This document shows positions 41,613 to 49,955 of a DNA stretch of 53,021 nucleotides, piece by piece; position 1 is the first letter of the stretch; the number at the start of each line of letters is the position of its first letter. Origin of the DNA: CAZWHE01 sp964633825. GTDB lineage: Bacteria > Planctomycetota > B15-G4 > CAYZWU01. The translations under genes and the position numbers were made by a program. Location: NCBI GenBank assembly GCA_964633825.1, contig CAZWHE010000007.1:1-53021 (forward strand), written 5' to 3'. Below the pieces are notes generated by a model. It saw nothing but the letters and a program-made list of their open reading frames with translations. It was not told where the DNA came from and did not search any database.

Positions 41613-42644
41613 TCACAAGAGTCTCCCCACGATCGACAAGATGCCCTGCCTGAGCGCGGACCGGTGGTGGGACGCGCCCTTCTGCGACAGGACGGTGTCG
41701 CGGTTCTTCACGTACCAGTCGTATGATTCGCAGAACATCTCCACGTTGCCGTACCGGGCGCTCCACCCGAGCTCTTCCTTCGGCTTCGCCAGATCGAAAT
41801 AGAGGGAGCGGCCGTACATGAGGGAGTGGTAAGCGCCGAGGGGCGAGAGGCCGAGGGCGCTCGTGATTTTCATTCCCACCGTGGCCGGGCCGAAGGGGAG
41901 TTGCCTGACGCGGCTCTTCGTGCCGGCGTGATTGATCACGCCTTCGAGAGACTCGCGCATGGCGCCGAACTTCTCGGCGCCGATGTTGTAAACGGCCGGT
42001 CCCGGCCTTTCGGCCGCCCGGATGCAGGCGTCGGCCAGGTCGAGGGCGTGCACGAACTGGTAGACGTTGTCGCCCTTTCCGAGGACGGGAACGTTCCATC
42101 CCCTGTAGATCCACTCGAAGAGGATCGAGAAGATTCCGAGGCGGCCGTGCCCGAGAATGGTGCGCGGCCGGATGATGGTCACGTCGAGTCCCTTGTCGGC
42201 GTATTCGCTGCAGAGCCTTTCGCTCTCCAGCTTGGCCCGGCCGTACGCCTCGGCCGGCGCCGGCTTCACGCTCTCGTCAACGGGGTTTTTCGGCGGGATT
42301 CCGAAGACGGCGCTCGACGACGTGTTGACCACCTTGCCGACCCCCTCGTCGAGGGCGGCGCGAAGCAGGTTTTCCGTTCCGTCCCGGTTGACCGACCGGA
42401 AGAGCTTTCGGTCCTTGGCCACGGGCACCTGGGCCACGTTGTGATGAATGACACCGACACCCTTCACGGCCCGCCCGACCGCACGGGCGTCCCGGATGTC
42501 GCCTTGAACGAGCTCCACCCCGCCGGGCCGGTCGTCGGCGTCGTTCAGATCGAAAACGCGCACGCTCTCCCCGCGTCCGACGAGCTCCTTCACGAGGAGG
42601 CTGCCGAAATAACCCGAGCCGCCGGTGACGAGTGTGGTGTTCAA
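41613..42644 (-). CDS. NAD-dependent epimerase/dehydratase family protein (extended SDR), operon copy 2
   Basis: A 343-residue extended SDR. The nucleotide-binding turn is LVTGGSGYFGSLL (about 5-17) and the catalytic motif YGRAK (in EAYGRAKLESERL). NTSSSAVFG supplies the catalytic Ser and RPRTILGHGR follows. 3-beta-HSD-like and sugar-nucleotide epimerases share these features, so the substrate (sugar nucleotide, sterol or lipid) is open. The frame opens to 42683, but TTG 42644 is preceded by AAAGGA at 6-nt spacing and starts just before the Rossmann strand. It follows the first SDR by 11 nt and precedes gpmI by 1 nt. Confidence 0.85.
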   Translation of the reverse strand: MNTTLVTGGSGYFGSLLVKELVGRGESVRVFDLNDADDRPGGVELVQGDIRDARAVGRAVKGVGVIHHNVAQVPVAKDRKLFRSVNRDGTENLLRAALDEGVGKVVNTSSSAVFGIPPKNPVDESVKPAPAEAYGRAKLESERLCSEYADKGLDVTIIRPRTILGHGRLGIFSILFEWIYRGWNVPVLGKGDNVYQFVHALDLADACIRAAERPGPAVYNIGAEKFGAMRESLEGVINHAGTKSRVRQLPFGPATVGMKITSALGLSPLGAYHSLMYGRSLYFDLAKPKEELGWSARYGNVEMFCESYDWYVKNRDTVLSQKGASHHRSALRQGILSIVGRLL

Positions 42645-42655
42645 ATCGCGTCCTT

Positions 42656-43741
42656 TCACACTTCCATCCCCTTCTCCAGGCACCAGCGGATGCTCCGCCG
42701 CATCCCTTCCTCGAGAGAGATCTTGGGATCGTATCCGAGCTCGCGTCGCGCTTTCTCGATCGAGCAGGCGATGGTCCGGCTCATCTCGCCGAGAACGTGG
42801 ATCTTCGTGTTGTAAAAGCCGAGCCGCTGGAGAAATCCATCGGCGAGGCAGGCGGCGCTGCTCGCGAGGACGGGCAGGCGGAGCCTCTTGTGCGTTGCCT
42901 CGAGACCGAACTCCTCCTCGAGGAGGCGCTCCACCGTGTCGATGATCTCGTTCATCGTATAGGGGCGGCTGTCGGCGATCCAGTAGGTGCCGCCGGCTGC
43001 CTGCTCGACCTTCTCGCAGAGAAGGAGCCCCTGACAGATGTTGTCCACGTATGCCATGGAGCGCTTGTTGTCGCCCCTGCCCAGGATGGGGGCTTTTCCC
43101 CTGCGGATCATGCGGAAGAACTCGGTCTGCCGCGGCGGCTGGTCCGGCCCGTAGAACCAGGGGGGGCGGATGATCACGGTCTCCATTCGGCCGCGCGCCT
43201 GGAACTCGGCCACGGCTTCTTCAGCCTGCATCTTGGAGCGGCCGTAGGCCATGTAGGGGTTGTAGGGCGCGCTCTCGTCGAAGAGGTCGCCGGGATGCCG
43301 GTTGAATCCGAAGGGGGAGTTCGACGACACGGCGATGAAACGCCGCACGCCCGCTTCCTCTGCCGCGGCGAGGAGACGGCGCGTCCCCAGGCGGTTGACC
43401 CGGTCGATCTGGCGCACGCCCCGTGTGGGGTGGATCACGGCAGCGGCATGGAAGAGTGTCGCGCCGGCCGCGCCTTCGCAGAATCTTGCGAGCGATGCCG
43501 GGTCGGTGAGGTCCCCCTCTGCGATATCGACGGACGTTCCCGAAGGAGCGCTTCCGCCGATCTCTTGGAGGAGCGACCTGTCCTGCCCGGGAAGGACGAG
43601 GCAGCGGACGCGGCGCGGCACCAGTTCGGCCAGGGCCGGAACATCGGGAAGCCCGCGGGCGAGTGTCCGGACGAGGCGCGTTCCGAGCCAGCCCGGCGCA
43701 CCGGTGACGAGGGCGACGGAAGCGGCCCGCTTCTCAGCCAT
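42656..43741 (-). CDS. NAD-dependent epimerase/dehydratase family protein (extended SDR, 3-beta-HSD-like), operon copy 1
   Basis: A 361-residue extended SDR with VTGAPGWLGTRLV at the N-terminus, FHAAAVIHPTRG, ISVSSNSPFG-like Ser motif (FIAVSSNSPFG) and catalytic YGRSK (AYGRSKMQAEE). IIRPPWFYGPDQPPRQ and the pattern YVDNICQGLLL recall the 3-beta-hydroxysteroid dehydrogenase/OleD-like group, which acts on lipids or sterols. The long upstream open frame (to 43936) is a shadow of the GMC gene; ATG 43741 starts the true domain. It overlaps the GMC stop by 8 nt. Substrate unknown; the neighbouring GMC oxidoreductase supports an alcohol/ketone conversion on a lipid. Confidence 0.85.
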   Translation of the reverse strand: MAEKRAASVALVTGAPGWLGTRLVRTLARGLPDVPALAELVPRRVRCLVLPGQDRSLLQEIGGSAPSGTSVDIAEGDLTDPASLARFCEGAAGATLFHAAAVIHPTRGVRQIDRVNRLGTRRLLAAAEEAGVRRFIAVSSNSPFGFNRHPGDLFDESAPYNPYMAYGRSKMQAEEAVAEFQARGRMETVIIRPPWFYGPDQPPRQTEFFRMIRRGKAPILGRGDNKRSMAYVDNICQGLLLCEKVEQAAGGTYWIADSRPYTMNEIIDTVERLLEEEFGLEATHKRLRLPVLASSAACLADGFLQRLGFYNTKIHVLGEMSRTIACSIEKARRELGYDPKISLEEGMRRSIRWCLEKGMEV

Positions 43742-45227
43742 CCCGGCGTCCCTCCAGAAAACGGAGCACGTTCCGGCGCGCCAAGGCCATGACCGTTCCC
43801 TGCGGATTGATGCCGGGCGAGCTCGGCAGGATGCTGGCGTCGTTGAGGAAGAGGTTGTCGTATTCGAAGACGCGGCCGAAAGAGTCGGCGGCGCATCGGT
43901 CGAGCCGCTCCCCGGCCGGGCAGGACGAAAAAGCATGCACCGTGGTCAGGGCAAGGGAGCGCAGCGGGAGGTCCTGGTCGAGCCAGAGCACGGCTTCCTC
44001 TTCGGTGCGGATCGCCGGATAGCCGTGAACAGCCGGGTAAACGGCGGATGCGCCGGCCGCGAGAAGAAGGCCGGCGAGGCGCGCCAGGCCATGGCTCAGG
44101 TTCCGGATGTCGGCCGCCGAAAGACGGTAGCGCGGCAAAGCGCTTCCGTCCCCGAAGGGAGAGGCGCGCACCGAGCCCATTCCCGTGCCCCGGCATGCCG
44201 CGTAATAAGCGGCCATCCGGGCCGAGTGGGGCATGAGCTCCTTGGCGTCCGGGCCCCTCTCGCTGAGCAGCAGGGCGAGATGTCCGGGCGTGAAAAAAGC
44301 GCCGCCGAGCGAGACCTCTGGCCAGAACTCCTTCACCTGCAGGAGGGGGAGAACGCTTCCCTGGGCGCAGATCTCCTCGTCGAAGAGGGCGGCGGCCTTG
44401 ATCATGGGGTGGATCTGCAGCGAGTCGCCCACGTTCCGGCGGATCCCGCTCCGCCTGAGAAGCGCTGGCGTCTCCATCGGTCCGGTGCAGACAAAGGTGT
44501 TGTCTCCGTCGATCCGGACCGGCTCGGCCGCGCCGTCCCCTCGGCGGAGCATGGCGAGAACGCCCTGCACGCGGCCGCGCCGTTTGAGCAGGAGCTGAGC
44601 CCGGCAGCGGGGGATCAGCTTCGCGCCCGCCTCGAGCGCAGCGGGAAGAAGGGAGTTGCTCATGCCCTTTTTCGCGCCCGTGGGACAGCCGAAAGCGCAG
44701 CGGTTGGTTCCTTCGCATCCCGGCGCGGTGCGCGGCACCTCCTGGCCCGACCACCCCATCTTTTCGATGCCCCGGCCGAAGAGCTCCGTGCTTTTCGGAA
44801 GCGGCCCGCTGTGCGGCCCCACGCCGAGCTGTTTCTCGATCGTTTCGAGATGGGGGGCGAGGTCTTCTTCGGAGCACCCATCGAGGTCGAACTGGGCTTT
44901 CCAGCGGAGGAGGATCTCGCGCGAGGGTCGATGCCAGAAGCCGGAGTTGATTTCCGTGCTCCCGCCCACGCAGCACCCTTCGACGAACCCGATGCCGGGC
45001 CGGCCCGTGATCGGCGTCATGCCGCGCCGCCTGTAGAAGCGCCGCATGGCCGCGGCCCCGTTGTCGGGAAAATCCTCTTTCCGGAAATAGCCGCCCTCTT
45101 CGAGGATGACCACGTCGAGCCCGGCGCGAGCCAGCTCGAGGGCGGTCACAGCCCCGCCCGCGCCCGATCCGATGACTATGGCCTGGAAAGGCCGCTTCTT
45201 GGCGGCTTGATCCTGCGAAGGACTCAC
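43734..45227 (-). CDS. GMC family FAD-dependent oxidoreductase
   Basis: A 497-residue flavoenzyme expected to oxidise an alcohol. The FAD-binding turn is IVIGSGAGGAVTALELARAG (17-36). Further motifs are VEGCCVGGSTEINSGFWHR (the GGSS-like FAD loop), a Cys-rich insert (APGCEGTNRCAFGCPTGAKKG) typical of fatty-alcohol-oxidase and cholesterol-oxidase-like GMC members, and the C-terminal NLFLNDASILPSSPGINPQG with the catalytic His region (TTVHAFSSCPAGE). Related FAO-type enzymes carry an N-terminal helper domain of about 150 residues that is absent here but seems to sit on the end of the flippase gene. Start GTG 45227 overlaps the flippase stop (GTGA); the longer frame to 45632 is a shadow. Confidence 0.87.
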   Translation of the reverse strand: MSPSQDQAAKKRPFQAIVIGSGAGGAVTALELARAGLDVVILEEGGYFRKEDFPDNGAAAMRRFYRRRGMTPITGRPGIGFVEGCCVGGSTEINSGFWHRPSREILLRWKAQFDLDGCSEEDLAPHLETIEKQLGVGPHSGPLPKSTELFGRGIEKMGWSGQEVPRTAPGCEGTNRCAFGCPTGAKKGMSNSLLPAALEAGAKLIPRCRAQLLLKRRGRVQGVLAMLRRGDGAAEPVRIDGDNTFVCTGPMETPALLRRSGIRRNVGDSLQIHPMIKAAALFDEEICAQGSVLPLLQVKEFWPEVSLGGAFFTPGHLALLLSERGPDAKELMPHSARMAAYYAACRGTGMGSVRASPFGDGSALPRYRLSAADIRNLSHGLARLAGLLLAAGASAVYPAVHGYPAIRTEEEAVLWLDQDLPLRSLALTTVHAFSSCPAGERLDRCAADSFGRVFEYDNLFLNDASILPSSPGINPQGTVMALARRNVLRFLEGRRDG

Positions 45228-46699
45228 GAAGCACCCCCTTCCGGCTCGGCTGGGGCGCTCTCCTTGCCTTCGAGCGCGTCTCGGACCGTGGGATGTTCGT
45301 AATAAGCGAGGAGGGCGCAGCAGCGAACCGGCCTGAAGAGCTGCCGGGCCATAAAGGACCCTCCGTAAGCCCAGGCCTCGGCCGCCGCGCGGCGCCTCTC
45401 GAGGGGGAGCTTGATGAACTCTTTCCCCGACCGGAACCGGATGGAGAGGTTGAAGAGAGCGGCGCCGGTCCGGAAAGCGAGAACGAGGTGAGCGGGCAGG
45501 CTCTCGATCTGGCCCTGTGCGAAGGAAGCCGCTTTTCGGACCGCCTCGGCCTGGACGCCCGTAGGAACTCCGGGAACGTGGGGGAGAAGGGCTTCCGAAA
45601 GGGAGAGGATGAAACGGTTCGGCTGCTCCCATGTGAAATCGGCCGGGGCCTCGCAGAGGGCGAGGTCGCTGACGCCGAGCTCGTCCGGTGTCGGTCCGGC
45701 TGTTTTTTTCGAAGCGCGCGCCCGCGCGGCGACGGCGCCGATCTCGATCCCGTAACGAAGCATGGCGCCGAGCCCCCAGAGCGTGACCGGAATGTAGAAG
45801 GTCAGATGAACGGCGGCGGCGTAGCAGAGCGCCGTTGCGTCGGCCACACCCAAGGCCGTGAGGGCTTTTTTACAGAACAGATGGAACGTTCCGATGTAAC
45901 CGGGACTCGACGGCGCCAGGATCCCGAGGTTCGTGATCGCCATGGCCCAGAAGGCCCACCAGGGATTCATATCGATCCCGAAGGCGGGAAAGACGAGAAG
46001 GAACATTCCCCCTTCCAGGGTCCAGACGACGAGGCTCTGCGCCAGGAGGACGACCGTGTTATGAAAGCTGCGCAGGCAGGCGAGCCCGGCCGTGACGCGC
46101 ACGACGAGGCGAATCGTCCTGTCGCGGACCCGGTCGCCGAAGATCCCGAGCGTGCGCGCCGCCACGGAAGCGACCCAGTTCGGCACGAGCACGCAGAGCA
46201 TGATCAGCAGGCTTGCCGCGACGAAGATGACGAGGCCGAGGAGAAGGACGCCTCCGGCCCAGCCCGGCACGGACACTGTCAGGGCCGCGGCGCCGAGAAG
46301 GAAGAGCAGAATCCACCCGTCGAGCACGCGCTCGAGGAAGGTGATGGCCAGCGATTGGCTCAGCGGGATGCCGGCCCGCTCGGCGAGGAGCCCGGCGCGC
46401 ACCAGCTCGCCGAGCCGGGCGGGCAGGACGTTGTTCGCCGCGTATCCCACGACAACCACGTTGCCGGCCGTGAGAACGGATATCCGCGACCGGGAAAGCA
46501 CGATGAAGCGGCACCTGATTCCGCGCACGAACTGTCCCGCCAGGTAGGCGAGCACGGCGAGGGGGATCCAGGGCCAGGGCTGCGCCGATTCGAAAGCTTG
46601 TTTGATATCCGCCCAGTTGAGCCGCTTGAGTGCGTACGCGAGAAATGCGGCGCTGACGAAAAGCCCCGCAACCGACATTATCCTGGCGAACCTGCCCAT
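45224..46699 (-). CDS. Flippase-like (AglD/MprF-type) membrane protein fused to a GMC-helper-like C-terminal domain
   Basis: A 491-residue protein. Residues 1-325 are a UPF0104/lysylphosphatidylglycerol-synthase-type transmembrane region with about eight helices and the family motifs NNVLPARLGELVRAG (89-103) and LAPSSPGYIGTFH (261-273). Such modules are thought to move lipids or lipid-linked sugars across the membrane. Residues about 355-478 form a soluble helical domain (NRFILSLSEALLPHVPGVP, ESLPAHLVLAFRTGAALFNL, YYEHPTVRDALEG) that I match, from memory, to the N-terminal part of FAO-type GMC oxidoreductases. The stop overlaps the GMC start. The promoter lies 6 nt before the ATG with no Shine-Dalgarno, so this first gene may be read from a leaderless mRNA. 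Confidence 0.8.
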   Translation of the reverse strand: MGRFARIMSVAGLFVSAAFLAYALKRLNWADIKQAFESAQPWPWIPLAVLAYLAGQFVRGIRCRFIVLSRSRISVLTAGNVVVVGYAANNVLPARLGELVRAGLLAERAGIPLSQSLAITFLERVLDGWILLFLLGAAALTVSVPGWAGGVLLLGLVIFVAASLLIMLCVLVPNWVASVAARTLGIFGDRVRDRTIRLVVRVTAGLACLRSFHNTVVLLAQSLVVWTLEGGMFLLVFPAFGIDMNPWWAFWAMAITNLGILAPSSPGYIGTFHLFCKKALTALGVADATALCYAAAVHLTFYIPVTLWGLGAMLRYGIEIGAVAARARASKKTAGPTPDELGVSDLALCEAPADFTWEQPNRFILSLSEALLPHVPGVPTGVQAEAVRKAASFAQGQIESLPAHLVLAFRTGAALFNLSIRFRSGKEFIKLPLERRRAAAEAWAYGGSFMARQLFRPVRCCALLAYYEHPTVRDALEGKESAPAEPEGGAS

Positions 46700-46705
46700 G
46701 GCGGG

Positions 46706-46733
46706 ATTATAGGCCCTGGCCTCGATCCGTCAA
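46706..46733 (-). promoter_or_regulatory. Near-consensus promoter of the six-gene operon, predicting a leaderless mRNA
   Basis: On the minus strand TTGACG (46733-46728), a 16-nt spacer and a perfect TATAAT (46711-46706) match sigma70 at 11 of 12 positions. Six bases (CCCGCC, 46705-46700) separate the -10 from ATG 46699, so the expected transcript start coincides with the start codon. Confidence 0.65.
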
Positions 46734-46919
46734 AATGTTCCGGTATAAAACACTTTGCCCGGGGAGGACCCGGGCTGATTGCGCCGTAGAGCCGCTCTGA
46801 GCTTATTTTGGCCCGCGCCCGGCTGCGGAAAGGGGGTTTTCTCCCTGAAAATAATGTATGATGCCCGATCGTTCGTAACAAAAGGAACTCCGGTCCGTTC
46901 GATGACAGAAGGAGCCAGC

Positions 46920-48233
46920 ATGAAACAGACTCTTATACCGATTATCACGGCGATCATCATTTTTGTGGCGGCGGCCTGTGCGGGCGAGGAGCAGTCCGCA
47001 GTGGAGAACAAGTCAAGGGCTGACGAAACTCCGCGCGAGAAAAAAGCTCCCTCGGGCCCGAGTTCTCCGGTAAAAGCGGTCCCTCCGCCGGCCCTGTCCG
47101 CAGAAGATTCCAAAGAGGCGCTCTCAGAGGCGCCGTCCTCTCCGGAAATCACGACGCCCTCCGGCCTGAGATACTCGGTCATTGTTGAGGGGAAGAAAGG
47201 TCCCAGGCCGCGCGCCACCGACACGGTGAAGGTGCACTACACGGGAACCCTCGAGGACGGCACGGTCTTCGATTCATCCGTCCAGAGGGGAAAGCCCGTC
47301 GACTTCAGGCTGAACCAGGTGATTCCGGGATGGACGGAAGGGCTCCAGCTCATGACGGTCGGCTCGAAATACAAGCTCACCATTCCCGGCGACCTGGCCT
47401 ATGGTCCGCAGGGGCGGCCGCCCAAGATCCCGCCCAACGCGACCCTGGTCTTTGAGGTCGAGCTTCTCGATATCAAAAAAGGCCCCGAGCCGCCCGAATT
47501 CCACGAGGGAAACCCCGAGGCGCAGAAGACAACCGAGTCGGGCTTGGTCTACGAAGTGATCAAGCCCGGAGAGGGCGATTCGCCCAAGGCGGGCGAGATG
47601 GTCGAGATCAAGTTCGCTTTCTGGACCACAGACGGCAAGCTTGTCGACTGCAGCGAGATGCAGGGGCGGGAAATCAAGTTTCCCCTCGGACAGGCCAGGA
47701 TCAAGGTGCTCAGCGAAGGCACCTCTCTCCTCAACAAGGGAGCGCGTTATCGTTTCGAGGTTCCGCCTGATCTCGCTTTCGGTAAAAAGGGGGCTGGCGC
47801 CCTCGTCCCGCCCGACACGGCGACGATCTGGGAGATCGAGCTCGTGAATGTCCAGAAGCCCATGTCCGTTCCCGAGTTCAGCATGTCGCCCGCGGAGAGG
47901 CTCGTCACGACCGAAAGCGGTCTTCAGTATGAAGTAATCAAGGAGGGAACGGGCAGTTCCCCGGAAACGAGCAGCACCGTCGTCGTTCACTACGCAGGCT
48001 GGCTCGAGGACGGAACCCTTTTCGACAGCTCCTATGGAAGAGGTGACCCGGCCACGTTCAACCTCAGGGGTGTGATCAAAGGCTGGACCGAGGGGATCGC
48101 GCTCATGAAGGAAGGCGCGGTTTACAAGTTCACCATCCCGAGTGATCTGGGATACCGCGAGCAAGGCTCGCCCCCCAAAATTCCCCCAAATGCCACGCTG
48201 ATCTTCCATGTAGAGCTGATCGAGGTGAAATAG
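46920..48233 (+). CDS. Lipoprotein with three FKBP-type peptidyl-prolyl isomerase domains
   Basis: A 437-residue envelope protein with lipoprotein signal MKQTLIPIITAIIIFVAAAC (Cys20) and a Pro/Ser/Glu linker to about 80. FKBP domain 1 (about 85-195) has VHYTGTLEDGTVFDSS and domain 3 (about 325-437) has VVHYAGWLEDGTLFDSSYGRG, each ending with a PP(K)IPPNATLxFxVELL strand. The middle domain (about 205-310) has IKFAFWTTDGKLVDCSEMQG in place of the DGxxFDSS site and has probably lost isomerase activity, keeping a binding role. It would fold or chaperone exported proteins. AAGGAG lies 5 nt before ATG 46920; the upstream open frame is non-coding. The stop abuts the POT gene start with no gap. Confidence 0.9.
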   Translation: MKQTLIPIITAIIIFVAAACAGEEQSAVENKSRADETPREKKAPSGPSSPVKAVPPPALSAEDSKEALSEAPSSPEITTPSGLRYSVIVEGKKGPRPRATDTVKVHYTGTLEDGTVFDSSVQRGKPVDFRLNQVIPGWTEGLQLMTVGSKYKLTIPGDLAYGPQGRPPKIPPNATLVFEVELLDIKKGPEPPEFHEGNPEAQKTTESGLVYEVIKPGEGDSPKAGEMVEIKFAFWTTDGKLVDCSEMQGREIKFPLGQARIKVLSEGTSLLNKGARYRFEVPPDLAFGKKGAGALVPPDTATIWEIELVNVQKPMSVPEFSMSPAERLVTTESGLQYEVIKEGTGSSPETSSTVVVHYAGWLEDGTLFDSSYGRGDPATFNLRGVIKGWTEGIALMKEGAVYKFTIPSDLGYREQGSPPKIPPNATLIFHVELIEVK

Positions 48234-49943
48234 ATGAAGGAAAAGCATCCCGGAGGTCTTTACGTCCTCTTCTTCTCGGAGATGTGGGAGCGGTTCAGCT
48301 TCTACCTGATGCTTGGCATTCTCTATCTCTACTGCACCGACTACGAAAAGGGCGGTCTCGGCATGTCGGCGGCCGAGGCGTCCCGGATCTACGGCTCCTA
48401 TATCGCCCTCGTCTACTTCACGCCTTTCCTGGGCGGGCTCCTGGCGGACCGCTATCTCGGCTACCGCCGGGCCGTTATCCTGGGCGGCGTCTTCATGGCG
48501 ATGGGTCACGGTCTTCTTGCTTTTTACGGGATGGGATTCTTTTACGCCGGCCTCGCCTGTCTCTGCATCGGCAACGGTTTTTTCAAGCCCAACATCTCGA
48601 CCCTGGTGGGTAAGCTCTATCCGCCCGGCAGCCCGCTCCGCGACCGGGGCTTCAATATCTTCTACATGGGGATCAACATCGGCGCCTGCATCTGCAACTT
48701 CGTGGCCGCGCTCCTGCGCAACAACTACGGCTGGCATGCCGCTTTCGGTTCGGCCGGCGTGGGTATGGTGATCAGCCTTATCATCTTCATCATGTTCCAG
48801 AGAAAGATCAACGAGGTCGAGCAGGAAGGCACGGGCGACAGCGATCACGCGGAAGGCGGGATCGGCGTCATCATGTCCCGCCTCCTTCTGCCCGCCGCGG
48901 CCGGCGGCGCCGTGGGTTACTTCGCGTTCGGCGAGGAGATCCGGGTCACCATGGCTTTTCTCTTCGGCGCGATTCCGGTGGTGGCCTACTACCTCTGGGT
49001 TCTCTTCCGCCTGCACGGCGAGGAGCGGCGCCGGGTGAGCGCCCTCTACGCCATCTTCTTCGTGGTCATCATATTCTGGGCGATCTTTCACCAGAACGGC
49101 TCGGCTCTCACGGCATGGGCGCGCGATGACACGCGCCGCGTTGCTGACGAAACGCTCACCGAGGTCATGGACTCCATGCGCCTTTCAGAAACAGCGCCGG
49201 CTTCTTATTTCGAAAACGCCGGCCCCGGGGTGCCCCGGCACGACAAGGGGTCCTACAAGATCCTGACCGACGAGGAGTACGAAGCCTGGCAGGAAGAGAT
49301 GAAGTCGAAGCGCGTCCACACCGATGACGAAGGACCCGAGATGGTTCTGCAGGAACACTACGACGCCGTCTATCTGAATGTGACAAGGGAGACGCCCATT
49401 CTCAATCCCGGCGAGAAGGTGAAGCTCATCTCCACCGAACTCTTCCAGTCGGTCAATCCTTTCTTCGTCGTCCTCTTTACGGCGCCCGTCGTCCTGCTCT
49501 GGGGCTTCTTGAGGCGCCGCAGGAGGGAGCCTTCCAACCCGACCAAGATCTGCATCGGTATGGTCCTCACCGGGCTTTCCACCCTTGTCATGCTGACGGC
49601 TGTTTTCATGACCTACGACGGGGCGAACAAGGTGTCGGCGGGGTGGCTGGTTTCGGCTTACGCCGTGATCACCGTGGGTGAGCTCTGTCTCAGTCCCATG
49701 GGGCTTTCGCTCGTCACCAAGCTCGCTCCGAAAAGCGTGGCCGGGCTCATGATGGGCGGGTGGTTCGTGGCCACGGCCATCGGCAACAAGCTGGCCGGCG
49801 TCATGGGAGAATGGTGGGAGCTCATTCCCCATACCACGTTCTTTATCATCATGCTGTGCGGCGCATTTTTCGCCGCCGCCCTTGTTTTGGTGCTCCTCCC
49901 CTGGCTGAAACGGGCCATGCCCGTTGAGAACGAAGGGGAATGA
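48234..49943 (+). CDS. POT-family proton-dependent oligopeptide transporter
   Basis: A 569-residue MFS protein importing di- and tripeptides with protons. The ExxER motif is E16-M-W-E19-R20-F, followed by LYLYCTDYEKGGLGMS; FFKPNISTLVGKLY and the PTR2 signature FYMGINIGACICNFVAALL are present, as is GELCLSPMGLSLVTKLAPK near the end. A hydrophilic insert of about 100 residues (about 290-400) between helices is longer than in E. coli DtpA and probably faces the periplasm. The ATG follows the FKBP stop directly (TAGATG). Pairing with an FKBP lipoprotein and the nearby secreted peptidases would suit peptide scavenging, but that is inference. Confidence 0.92.
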   Translation: MKEKHPGGLYVLFFSEMWERFSFYLMLGILYLYCTDYEKGGLGMSAAEASRIYGSYIALVYFTPFLGGLLADRYLGYRRAVILGGVFMAMGHGLLAFYGMGFFYAGLACLCIGNGFFKPNISTLVGKLYPPGSPLRDRGFNIFYMGINIGACICNFVAALLRNNYGWHAAFGSAGVGMVISLIIFIMFQRKINEVEQEGTGDSDHAEGGIGVIMSRLLLPAAAGGAVGYFAFGEEIRVTMAFLFGAIPVVAYYLWVLFRLHGEERRRVSALYAIFFVVIIFWAIFHQNGSALTAWARDDTRRVADETLTEVMDSMRLSETAPASYFENAGPGVPRHDKGSYKILTDEEYEAWQEEMKSKRVHTDDEGPEMVLQEHYDAVYLNVTRETPILNPGEKVKLISTELFQSVNPFFVVLFTAPVVLLWGFLRRRRREPSNPTKICIGMVLTGLSTLVMLTAVFMTYDGANKVSAGWLVSAYAVITVGELCLSPMGLSLVTKLAPKSVAGLMMGGWFVATAIGNKLAGVMGEWWELIPHTTFFIIMLCGAFFAAALVLVLLPWLKRAMPVENEGE

Positions 49944-49955
49944 CGGGGCAGGTCG

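Noticed and set aside
40124..41653. Plus-strand open frame of 509 codons
   Set aside because: Lies exactly antisense to gpmI, which has clear catalytic motifs; long stop-free antisense frames are common in GC-rich genes.
43302..45302. Plus-strand open frame of 666 codons
   Set aside because: Antisense to the GMC and SDR genes; no recognisable domain and shadow-type composition.
45293..46789. Plus-strand open frame of 498 codons
   Set aside because: Antisense to the flippase-like gene; its Glu/Gly/Arg-rich sequence lacks hydrophobic pattern or motifs.
47274..49091. Minus-strand open frame of 605 codons
   Set aside because: Antisense to the FKBP and POT genes, both of which have clear family signatures.
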